Source: Cellulosimicrobium arenosum
GTDB lineage: Bacteria; Actinomycetota; Actinomycetes; Actinomycetales; Cellulomonadaceae
Length of the DNA: 64,000 nucleotides
NCBI RefSeq assembly: GCF_014837295.1
Contig: NZ_JACYHB010000003.1
Coordinates: 186,001 to 250,000, forward strand
Direction of reading: 5' to 3'
The translations under genes and the position numbers were made by a program. The notes beneath the pieces were generated by a model. The model searched no databases, was not told where the DNA came from, and was given only the letters and a program-made list of their open reading frames with translations. Shown here piece by piece: positions 57,397-64,000 of this stretch; position 1 is the stretch's first letter, and every line of letters starts with the position of its first letter.

Positions 57397-57446
57397 GCGG
57401 CGCAATCTACGCCGCGGACGATCGCGGGCGGCCCTAGGGTGGGCGC

Positions 57447-58136
57447 ATGAAGCGCCTGGTGGGTTGGCTCGTGGTCGTCGTCGTGATCGTGGGCGGTGCC
57501 GTGGTCGCGGACCGTGTCGTGGTGGGCGTCGTCGAGCGGAACGCGGTGTCGACGTTCGAGCAGGAGGCCGACGACGTCTCCGGCGCACAGGTCGACATCA
57601 CCGGCTTCCCGTTCCTCACGCAGGTCGTCCGGGGGGACCTCGACCACGTGACGGGCTCCGCCGACACCGCGTCGTTCGCCGGGTACACCGTGTCCGACCT
57701 GCAGGTCGACGCCCGCGGCGTCAGCACGTCCGAGCCGCACACCGTCGCGTCGGGCACGGCGTCCGGCGTCATCGCGGAGTCGTCGCTCCAGGAGGCGGTC
57801 CGCGAGCAGTCCGGCATGGACCTGACGGTCACGGCGGACGGTGACGTGCTCGCGCTCGGCACCGAGATCCTCGGTGCCGAGGTCACCATCGACGTCACCC
57901 CGCGCGTGGCCGGGCCAGACGCTCTCGCGGTCGACGTCGAGGCCGTCCGGACCGGCCTGGGCGTCGTCTCCGTGGAGGACCTCCCGGCCGGCATCGCGGA
58001 CGCTCTGACCGACCTGCAGGTCACGCTCGACCTGCCCGACGGCGTCGCGCTCGACTCCGTGGCAGTGGCCGAGGGCGGGGTGCGGGTCGGTGTGACGGGC
58101 AGCGACTTCGTCGTCGACGATCTCGTCGCGTCGTGA
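57447..58136 (+). CDS. LmeA-like phospholipid-binding protein (DUF2993)
   Basis: A 229-residue protein with an N-terminal membrane helix/signal (RLVGWLVVVVVIVGGAVVAD) followed by a DUF2993 domain (STFEQEADDVSGAQVDITGFPFLTQVVRGDLDHV ... LQVDARGV). The GFPFLTQ motif is characteristic. Mycobacterial LmeA supports lipomannan mannosyltransferase activity in the periplasm; a lipid-carrier role here is inference. TAGGGT lies 6 nt before the ATG, so a leaderless mRNA is plausible. It is divergent from the TIGR03560 gene. Confidence 0.9.
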   Translation: MKRLVGWLVVVVVIVGGAVVADRVVVGVVERNAVSTFEQEADDVSGAQVDITGFPFLTQVVRGDLDHVTGSADTASFAGYTVSDLQVDARGVSTSEPHTVASGTASGVIAESSLQEAVREQSGMDLTVTADGDVLALGTEILGAEVTIDVTPRVAGPDALAVDVEAVRTGLGVVSVEDLPAGIADALTDLQVTLDLPDGVALDSVAVAEGGVRVGVTGSDFVVDDLVAS

Positions 58137-58151
58137 GCCGGTCGTGAGCCG

Positions 58152-59357
58152 GTGGTGAGACCGCCGCAGCGCCGACCTGAGCCGGGCACCCCCGCCGTCG
58201 ACGGATCCCACGTGCTCGCGGCCCGGCTGGCCGCCCACCACCTGCGGGCACCGGCGCTCGGGGACGTGCCGGGCGCCGTCGGGCACCTGGTCGCGGTGCA
58301 GGGCCAGGAGCTCCAGCCGGCGCTCTGGGGCCTGACCCGCCGGCTCGACCCGGGCGCGCGCCCGGGGGCAGCGGGCGCGCGCGCCGCGTGCGACGACGGT
58401 GCCGTGCTGCGCACGCACGTCCTGCGACCCACGTGGCACCTCGTCCGGCCGGACGACGCGCGCTGGCTCCTCGAGCTCAGCGCGCCCCGCGTGCACCGGA
58501 CCAACGGCACGATGTACCGGCAGCAGGGCACCGAGGGGCACGTGCGCGAGACCGAGATCGTGCTCGACGCCGTCCGGGGCGGGCCGCGGGCCCGGCGCGA
58601 GCTCGCAGACGTCCTGGCCGCGCACGGGCGGCCGCTCACCGGGCTCGCCCTCGGGTACCTGCTCATGCGCGCGGAGCTCGACCGCCTCCTCGTCAGCGGC
58701 CCGGCCAGGGGCAAGCAGCAGACGTACGCCGCGTTCGACGACCGCGTGCCCGCCGGCTACGGGCCGCTCGGCGGGTCGTTCGACCGGGACGCGGCGCTCG
58801 TCGAGCTCGTGCGCCGCTACCTCGCGGGCCGCGCGTACGCGACGGTGAAGGACGTGGCGCAGTGGTCCGGGTTCACCCTCACGGACGTGCGGCACGCGCT
58901 CGACCTGCTGGGCGAGCAGGTCGTCGCCGTCCCCGGCACGGGTGCGCTCGACGGGCTCGTGCTGTGGCGGCTCGCGGACGCGGGGGAGCGGGTGCTCGAG
59001 CCCCACCTCACGCCCGGCACGCCCGGCACGGCGGACCCCGACCGCCCCGCCGTCGATCTTCTGCAGTGCTACGACGAGCTGCTGATGTCCTACGGCGAGA
59101 GCCGCGGTGTGGCGGTGGAGCCCGGGGTCGACCTGAGCGATCGCCTCGGCTCGTTCATCCACGCGATCGCGGTCGACGGCCGGGCCGCCGCGCGGTGGCG
59201 CTGGGTCACAGGTCCCCGCGACGTGGCGGTCGAGACCCAGTGGCGCCGGGACCCGTCCGCACCCGAGCTGCGGGCGCTCGCCGCGCAGGCCGCGGAGGTC
59301 GCGGCCCACTGGGGTCTCGCCCTCCGCGTGCCCGACGGCGCACACTGGGTCCCATGA
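58152..59357 (+). CDS. Winged-helix DNA-binding protein (AlkX/AlkZ-like, PF06224)
   Basis: A 401-residue protein of the HTH_42 superfamily, made of tandem winged helices (AARLAAHHLRAPALGDVPGAVGHLVAVQGQELQPALWGL; AVLRTHVLRPTWHLVRPDDARWLLELSAPR; GRPLTGLALGYLLMRAELDRLLVSGPARGKQQTYAAFDDRVP). Related proteins include AlkZ-type glycosylases that unhook interstrand crosslinks; the family has QxQ or QxD catalytic motifs. I cannot point to these with confidence here, so a repair role is only a possibility. A GTG start 15 bp past the LmeA-like stop is used. It ends by overlapping the merR start (ATGA), so expression is coupled. Confidence 0.82.
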   Translation: MVRPPQRRPEPGTPAVDGSHVLAARLAAHHLRAPALGDVPGAVGHLVAVQGQELQPALWGLTRRLDPGARPGAAGARAACDDGAVLRTHVLRPTWHLVRPDDARWLLELSAPRVHRTNGTMYRQQGTEGHVRETEIVLDAVRGGPRARRELADVLAAHGRPLTGLALGYLLMRAELDRLLVSGPARGKQQTYAAFDDRVPAGYGPLGGSFDRDAALVELVRRYLAGRAYATVKDVAQWSGFTLTDVRHALDLLGEQVVAVPGTGALDGLVLWRLADAGERVLEPHLTPGTPGTADPDRPAVDLLQCYDELLMSYGESRGVAVEPGVDLSDRLGSFIHAIAVDGRAAARWRWVTGPRDVAVETQWRRDPSAPELRALAAQAAEVAAHWGLALRVPDGAHWVP

Positions 59358-59752
59358 CCACCGTCGCCACCCACCCGGGCCTGACCATCGCGGAGGCTGC
59401 CGCGGCGTCGGGCCTGAGCGTCCACACGCTGCGCTACTACGAGCGCGACGGGCTGATGCTGGACCCGGTGGACCGCGCGCCGTCGGGCCACCGCCGCTAC
59501 ACCGAGGGTGACCTCGGGTGGATCGCGCTCGTGAACCGGCTGCGCGCGACCGGGATGCCGGTCCGCGAGGTGCGCGCGTACGCGGACCTCGTGCGCGCGG
59601 GCGACGGGAACGAGGCGCAGCGCCTCGAGCTGCTGCGGGCGCACCACGAGCGCGTGCTCGTCGAGATGGAGTCGGTGCGCGCGCACCTCGTCGCGATCGA
59701 GCGCAAGATCGACGTCTACGAGGGCCGGGCCGCGAGCTGCGTCGAGCCGTGA
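59354..59752 (+). CDS. MerR-family transcriptional regulator
   Basis: A 132-residue MerR-type activator. The N-terminal winged helix is LTIAEAAAASGLSVHTLRYYERDGLM..VDRAPSGHRRYTEGDLGWIALVNRLRATGMPVREVRAYADLV, followed by a long dimerisation helix (AQRLELLRAHHERVLVEMESVRAHLVAIERKIDVYEG) and a short C-terminal end with a single Cys (AASCVEP). The small effector part is typical of one-step aldehyde/redox-type MerR proteins. Its ATG overlaps the stop of the winged-helix gene. A MerR-type promoter starts just behind it and drives the aldo-keto reductase; the same promoter geometry lies upstream of the LLM gene at 3.3 kb. Confidence 0.92.
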   Translation: MTTVATHPGLTIAEAAAASGLSVHTLRYYERDGLMLDPVDRAPSGHRRYTEGDLGWIALVNRLRATGMPVREVRAYADLVRAGDGNEAQRLELLRAHHERVLVEMESVRAHLVAIERKIDVYEGRAASCVEP

Positions 59753-59759
59753 TCCCCGC

Positions 59760-59790
59760 TTGACCTCGAGTGCGCTCGAGGTCGGAGAGT
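59760..59790 (+). promoter_or_regulatory. MerR-type promoter of the aldo-keto reductase gene
   Basis: TTGACC (59760-59765), a 19-bp spacer (59766-59784) and GAGAGT (59785-59790), followed by 7 nt to the ATG at 59798. The palindrome ACCTCGAG-TGCG-CTCGAGGT spans the -35 element and spacer. This over-long spacer is the classic MerR-activated design. The distance from the -10 to the ATG leaves no room for a leader, so the mRNA should start at the A of ATG. Confidence 0.8.
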
Positions 59791-59797
59791 AGGACCC

Positions 59798-60832
59798 ATG
59801 GCGACAGACACCACGCTCCCCACCCGCACGCTCGGCAGCTCCGCGAACGGCACCGCGCTGGACGTCGGTGCGGTCGGGCTCGGCTGCATGGGCATGTCCG
59901 CGTACTACGGCACGTCGAGCGGCGACGGCGCTCCCACGGACGACGAGTCCGTCGCGACGATCCACCGCGCGCTCGACCTCGGCGTCACCCTGCTCGACAC
60001 CGCCGAGGTCTACGGCCCGCACACCAACGAGGAGCTCGTGGGCCGGGCGCTGCGCACGTCCGGGGTCGACCGCGACCGGGTGGTCGTCGCGACCAAGTTC
60101 GGCTTCCGGTTCGCCCCCGACGGTTCACGAGGCCTCGACTCGAGCCCCGCGAACGTGCGACGCGCGCTCGACGGGAGCCTGCGGCGCCTGGGCCTCGACC
60201 ACGTCGACCTCCTCTACCAGCACCGGGTCGACCCGGCCGTGCCGATCGAGGAGACCGTCGGCGCGATGGCCGAGCTCGTCCAGGCGGGCAAGGTCCGCCA
60301 CCTCGGGCTCTCGGAGGCGAGCGCGGACACGGTCCGGCGCGCGCACGCCGTGCACCCGATCACCGCGCTGCAGACCGAGTACTCGCTGTGGACGCGTGAC
60401 GTCGAGGCCGACATCCTGCCGGCCCTGCGCGAGCTGGGTATCGGCCTGGTCCCGTACTCGCCCCTCGGGCGCGGGTTCCTCACGGGGACCATCCGCTCCG
60501 CGGAGGGTCTCGCGCCCGACGACTTCCGGCGCAGCAACCCTCGGTTCGTCGGGGCAGCCCTCGAGGCGAACCTGGCGCTCGTCGACCAGGTGCGCGCGCT
60601 CGCGGCGTCCAAGGGCGTGACCGCGGGCCAGCTCGCGCTCGCCTGGATCCTGGCGCAGGGCGACGACGTCGTCCCGATCCCCGGGACGAAGCGCGTGGCC
60701 CGCGTCGAGGAGAACACGGCCGCGGCCGGCGTCGGGCTGGACGCCGAGGATCTCGCGGCGCTCGCGGCCGCGATCCCCACGAGCGCCGTGACCGGGGACC
60801 GCTACGAGGACATGACCCCGCTGGGTCGCTGA
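59798..60832 (+). CDS. Aldo-keto reductase
   Basis: A 344-residue NADPH-dependent oxidoreductase with the (beta/alpha)8 AKR fold. The catalytic tetrad is visible: Asp and Tyr in [18 protein letters not shown], Lys in VVATKFGF, His in LLYQHRVDP. The opening [30 protein letters not shown] and the C-terminal [15 protein letters not shown] match the YajO/AKR13-like group that reduces aldehydes and methylglyoxal. Control by the MerR-type promoter directly upstream points to induction by an aldehyde or redox stress. Leaderless start predicted. Confidence 0.94.
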   Translation: MATDTTLPTRTLGSSANGTALDVGAVGLGCMGMSAYYGTSSGDGAPTDDESVATIHRALDLGVTLLDTAEVYGPHTNEELVGRALRTSGVDRDRVVVATKFGFRFAPDGSRGLDSSPANVRRALDGSLRRLGLDHVDLLYQHRVDPAVPIEETVGAMAELVQAGKVRHLGLSEASADTVRRAHAVHPITALQTEYSLWTRDVEADILPALRELGIGLVPYSPLGRGFLTGTIRSAEGLAPDDFRRSNPRFVGAALEANLALVDQVRALAASKGVTAGQLALAWILAQGDDVVPIPGTKRVARVEENTAAAGVGLDAEDLAALAAAIPTSAVTGDRYEDMTPLGR

Positions 60833-60887
60833 CCGGGAGCGACACGTCGCCGGCTCGGTGGGGTGGTGGCAGGGTGGTGGCGTGACC

Positions 60888-62183
60888 ATGCGACCTGATG
60901 CTGCGACCGTGAACTGGGCGCGCAACCTGACGTACTCGTCGTCCGACGTCGTGCACCCGCGGACGCCCGGCGAGCTGCAGGCGCTCGCCGCCCGGGGCGG
61001 ACGGGTCAAGGGGCTCGGCTCTCGGCACTCCTTCGGCGACGTCGCGGACACCACCGGCACGCACGTGTCGCTCGACGCCTTCGACGACGGCCGTCCGCCC
61101 GTCGAGGTCGACGCCGCGACCGGCGTCGTGTCCATCGCCGCGGGGCGGCGGTACGGCGACGTCACCCGCTCCGTGCAGGCCGCCGGCCGGGCGCTCGCGA
61201 ACCTCGCGTCGCTCCCGCACATCTCCGTCGCCGGTTCCGTCGCGACCGCCACGCACGGCTCGGGGGACGACGTCGGGTCGCTCGCGAGCGCCGTCGTCGG
61301 GCTCGAGCTCGTGACCGGCGACGGCGAGGTCCGCGCGCTGCGGCGGGGCGACCCCGACTTCCCCGGCGCGGTCGTCGCGCTCGGCGCGCTCGGGGTCGTG
61401 ACGCGCCTCGAGCTCGAGACCGTCCCGACGTTCGACGTCCGCCAGGACCTGCACGTCGGCCTCTCGTGGGACGCGATCACGGCACACCTCGACGAGATCA
61501 CCGGCTCCGCGTACTCGGTCAGCCTTTTCACGGACTGGGGGCCCGACGGCGCGCAGCAGGTCTGGCGCAAGTCGCGGCTCGCCCCGGGCGCGGCCGGCGA
61601 GGCACCGCCCGCGGACTTCTTCGGCGCGCGGCTCGCCAGCACGCCGCTGCACATGCTCGACGGTGTCGACCCCGCCCACTGCACGCCCCAGCTCGGCGAG
61701 GCGGGACCGTGGAACGAGCGTCTCGCGCACTTCCGGCTCGAGTTCACGCCGAGCAACGGTGCGGAGCTGCAGACCGAGTACCTCGTCCCGCGTGCGAACG
61801 TGCTCGACGCGATCGAGGCGCTGCGCCCGCTCGGGCCGCGCATCGGCCCGTTGCTGCAGGTCAGCGAGATCCGCACGGTCGCGACCGACCGCGAACCCCT
61901 GTGGCTGAGCCCGTTCGACGGCCCCACGGTCGCCCTGCACTTCACGTGGAGCCCCCTGCCCGACGACGTCGGGCAGCTCCTGCCCCACCTCGAGTCCGCT
62001 CTCGCCCCGCTGGGCGCGCGCCCGCACTGGGGCAAGCTGTCCCACGCGGTCACCGACCGTGCCGCGCTGCGTGCGGTCGCCGCGCGCTACCCGCGGTTCG
62101 ACGACTTCCGGGCGCTCGCGGAGAGGTACGACCCGGCGGGCCGGTTCCGGGGCGGGTTCGTCGAGCGGCTGCTGTCGCTCTGA
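60888..62183 (+). CDS. FAD-linked alditol oxidase
   Basis: A 431-residue FAD-binding oxidase closely resembling Streptomyces AldO (alditol/xylitol oxidase) and D-arabinono-lactone oxidases. The PCMH FAD domain contains VKGLGSRHSFGDVAD with His47 as the probable covalent flavin attachment site, and LASLPHISVAGSVATATHGSG. The substrate domain keeps AYSVSLFTDWG, EFTPSNGAELQTEYLVPR and RPHWGKL, which line the polyol pocket in AldO. It oxidises sugar alcohols with O2, giving H2O2. An ATG (60888) or the GTG 6 nt upstream can be the start. Downstream of the aldo-keto reductase by 55 bp, so possibly co-expressed. Confidence 0.9.
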   Translation: MRPDAATVNWARNLTYSSSDVVHPRTPGELQALAARGGRVKGLGSRHSFGDVADTTGTHVSLDAFDDGRPPVEVDAATGVVSIAAGRRYGDVTRSVQAAGRALANLASLPHISVAGSVATATHGSGDDVGSLASAVVGLELVTGDGEVRALRRGDPDFPGAVVALGALGVVTRLELETVPTFDVRQDLHVGLSWDAITAHLDEITGSAYSVSLFTDWGPDGAQQVWRKSRLAPGAAGEAPPADFFGARLASTPLHMLDGVDPAHCTPQLGEAGPWNERLAHFRLEFTPSNGAELQTEYLVPRANVLDAIEALRPLGPRIGPLLQVSEIRTVATDREPLWLSPFDGPTVALHFTWSPLPDDVGQLLPHLESALAPLGARPHWGKLSHAVTDRAALRAVAARYPRFDDFRALAERYDPAGRFRGGFVERLLSL

Positions 62184-62299
62184 GGCCCCGGCTCGCGCAC
62201 GGCCCCGCTCGTCAGTAGCGTCTGATCCGGACGAAGGCCCCGGTGCCGTGGCGCCCCGACAGGCGTGCGGTGGGGTCCCCGCTGGATCCGGAGGCACGC

Positions 62300-63895
62300 G
62301 TGGCAGAGACGACAGGCACGACGGGCGGTGCTGCCGCCCCGGAGAAGCCCCGCGAGGAGTGGACCGGTCAGGTCGGGTTCATCATCGCGGCCATCGGCTC
62401 GGCCGTCGGCCTGGGCAACATCTGGCGGTTCCCCGGCGTGGCGTACGAGAACGGCGGGGGAGCGTTCCTCATCCCGTACCTCGTGGCGCTGCTGACCGCG
62501 GGCATCCCGATCCTGTTCCTCGACTACGCGATCGGGCACCGTTTCCGCGGGTCGGCTCCGACGGCGTTCCGCCGCCTGCGCACGTGGCTGGAGACGCTCG
62601 GCTGGTTCCAGGTGATGATCTGCTTCGTCATCGCGGTGTACTACGCCGCGGTGATCGCGTGGTCGCTGAGCTTCTTCGTGTTCTCGTTCGACCTGGGCTG
62701 GGGCGACGACCCGGCCGCGTTCTTCACCGGCGACTACCTCCAGGTCTCCGAGCCCGGCATCTCGCTCGACTTCGTCCCCGGCGTGCTGATCCCGCTCGCG
62801 ATCGTCTGGGTCCTGACGATCGTCGTGCTCGCGGGCGGCGTCGCCAAGGGCGTGCAGCGCGCGAACATGGTGTTCCTGCCGCTGCTCGTCATCGCGTTCC
62901 TCGTGCTCGTGGTCCGCTCGCTGTTCCTGCAGGGCGCGACGGACGGGCTGAACGCGCTGTTCACCCCGAACTGGGAGGCGCTCGGCGACGCGAACGTCTG
63001 GATCGCGGCGTACAGCCAGATCTTCTTCTCCCTGTCGATCGCGTTCGGGATCATGATCACGTACGCGTCGTACCGCAAGCGTCGCGCGAACCTCACCAGC
63101 CCGGGCCTCGTCGTCGCGTTCGCGAACTCGTCGTTCGAGATCCTCGCGGGCATCGGGGTGTTCTCGACCCTCGGGTTCCTCGCCCACCAGGAGGGGGTGC
63201 AGATCGGCGAGCTCGAGAACATCTCCGGGCCCACGCTGACGTTCATCACGTTCCCGGCGATCATCTCGGAGATGCCGGGCGGCGTGTTCTTCGGCGCCCT
63301 GTTCTTCGGGTCCCTCGCGATGGCCGGCTTCACGTCGCTGCTGTCGATCACGCAGGTGATCTCTGCCGGCTTCCAGGAGAAGTTCGGCTGGTCGCCACGG
63401 CAGGCCGCGCTGCGCGTCGGCCTCGTGACCGCGATCGTCTCCGTGCTGCTGTTCTCCACGGCGGACGGGCTCAACGCGCTCGACACCGCCGACCAGTGGG
63501 TCAACAACATCGGGGTCGTCGCGTCCGCCGTCCTCACGTGCGTGCTCGTGCTGTGGGTGCTGCGCCGCGGGCGTGAGCTCCAGTACCACCTGAACGCGGT
63601 CTCGACGTTCCGCGTCGGCGCGTGGTGGCAGGTGTTCCTCGCCGTCCTCGCGCCGATCGTCCTGGGCTACATGCTGATCTCGCGGATCGTCACGCTGATC
63701 ACGGACGGCTACGGGGAGTACCCGAGCGGGTACACCGACCTGGTCGGTTGGGGCACGGTGGTCGTGCTGGTCGTCGGTGCGATCGTCCTGACCGTGCTGC
63801 GTTGGCGCCGCAGCCCGGACACCTTCACGCCGTGGCCCCCCTACCCGCCGGGCGCGACGACCGCCCGCACCGAGTCGCCGGAGGTGGCCCGATGA
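62300..63895 (+). CDS. metP: Sodium-dependent amino-acid symporter, NSS family (MetP-like)
   Basis: A 531-residue, 12-helix neurotransmitter:sodium-symporter-family protein. The first helix GFIIAAIGSAVGLGNIWRFPGVAYENGGGAFLIPYLVALLTAGIPILFLDYAIGH is diagnostic. The Na+ and substrate sites in the unwound parts of helices 1 and 6 (QIFFSLSIAFGIMITYASY) are present. With the small protein encoded next, it corresponds to MetP of the corynebacterial MetPS methionine/alanine importer. I start at the GTG at 62300 because GGAGG lies just upstream; the alternative GTG further left lacks a ribosome binding site. Confidence 0.92.
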   Translation: MAETTGTTGGAAAPEKPREEWTGQVGFIIAAIGSAVGLGNIWRFPGVAYENGGGAFLIPYLVALLTAGIPILFLDYAIGHRFRGSAPTAFRRLRTWLETLGWFQVMICFVIAVYYAAVIAWSLSFFVFSFDLGWGDDPAAFFTGDYLQVSEPGISLDFVPGVLIPLAIVWVLTIVVLAGGVAKGVQRANMVFLPLLVIAFLVLVVRSLFLQGATDGLNALFTPNWEALGDANVWIAAYSQIFFSLSIAFGIMITYASYRKRRANLTSPGLVVAFANSSFEILAGIGVFSTLGFLAHQEGVQIGELENISGPTLTFITFPAIISEMPGGVFFGALFFGSLAMAGFTSLLSITQVISAGFQEKFGWSPRQAALRVGLVTAIVSVLLFSTADGLNALDTADQWVNNIGVVASAVLTCVLVLWVLRRGRELQYHLNAVSTFRVGAWWQVFLAVLAPIVLGYMLISRIVTLITDGYGEYPSGYTDLVGWGTVVVLVVGAIVLTVLRWRRSPDTFTPWPPYPPGATTARTESPEVAR

Positions 63896-64000
63896 GCGCG
63901 TCCGCGGTCTTCCTGATGCTCCTCGCGATGGTCGTCGTGTGGGGCGGGCTGATCCTCAGCGTCCTCGCGGTGCGCGCGCACCCCGAGCGGACCGACTTCC
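63892..64000 (+). CDS. metS: MetS-family small subunit of the NSS symporter (runs off the window end)
   Basis: The first 36 codons of a small one-helix membrane protein: MSASAVFLMLLAMVVVWGGL and then ILSVLAVRAHPERTDF. This matches the MetS family, usually about 50-60 residues, so only a short end is missing. It overlaps the metP stop by ATGA. In Corynebacterium MetS is required for MetP-mediated methionine and alanine uptake. Confidence 0.85.
   Translation, partial: MSASAVFLMLLAMVVVWGGLILSVLAVRAHPERTDF

Overview
The window is very GC-rich (about 70% or more by eye), gene-dense actinobacterial chromosome. Many GTG and TTG starts, F420-type luciferase-like oxidoreductases, a mycothiol-type DinB-fold protein, an ECF41 sigma factor, DevR/DevS-like regulators and a secreted glycan-degrading locus suggest a Micrococcales member of the Cellulomonas / Cellulosimicrobium / Isoptericola type. 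This placement is inference; no rRNA gene or other taxonomic marker is present. I found no tRNA, rRNA, CRISPR array, insertion sequence or prophage.

Layout. 0-6.3 kb: an ECF41 sigma factor, DNA polymerase IV, an LLM oxidoreductase, then an MFS transporter divergent from a FadR-type GntR regulator. This pair is followed by about 1 kb of gene debris made of a broken tag (3-methyladenine glycosylase) joined to a broken copy of the LLM gene. 6.3-17.9 kb: a carbohydrate locus with a LacI regulator, an ABC sugar importer (lipoprotein and two permeases), a GH127 beta-L-arabinofuranosidase, a GH31 alpha-glycosidase and a large secreted clan-A-like glycosidase carrying trefoil and LamG modules. A 14-bp palindrome (TCGAACCGGTTCGA) occurs three times and ties the regulator to both transcription units. 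18-24.7 kb: intact tag, VOC protein, a cell-wall-anchored phytase-like protein with a LATTG sortase signal, PspC, a macrodomain protein and a lone ketoacyl synthase.

24.8-38.8 kb: a giant HrpA-type helicase, two VOC-fold proteins, an alkylsulfatase, a siderophore-interacting protein, a nucleoside-diphosphate-sugar epimerase-like protein, a secreted coiled-coil protein and a Mn/Zn ABC importer. 38.8-44.6 kb: a DevR/DevS (DosR)-like module with a universal stress protein, response regulator, PNPOx-fold protein, GAF histidine kinase, Sel1/TPR protein, DoxX protein and a coiled-coil lipoprotein. Two DevR-box-like palindromes lie in it. 44.8-54.8 kb: a VanY-PASTA wall protein, an ABC-F ATPase with a structured leader, a TetR repressor with twin operators facing a DinB-fold protein and an epoxide hydrolase, YbaK, a STAS protein, a methyltransferase and UDGb. 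54.8-64 kb: a Bcr/CflA exporter, a TIGR03560-type LLM protein, an LmeA-like lipid-binding protein, a winged-helix protein overlapping a MerR regulator, an aldo-keto reductase, an alditol oxidase, and a MetP/MetS amino-acid symporter whose small subunit runs off the end.

The main new observation is a MerR-type promoter (TTGAC, 19-bp spacer holding a CTCGAG-type palindrome, GAG..T -10, then 7 nt to ATG). It occurs with the same geometry before the aldo-keto reductase next to merR at 59.8 kb, before the LLM oxidoreductase 56 kb away, and before the dead LLM copy, whose ATG has become ACG. The spacing predicts leaderless mRNAs, and a similar -10 to ATG spacing recurs at several other genes. Other leads are mutually exclusive hairpins that would hide the ABC-F ribosome binding site, a secreted glycosidase whose beta-trefoil is interrupted by a LamG-like module, and the DevR-box pair.
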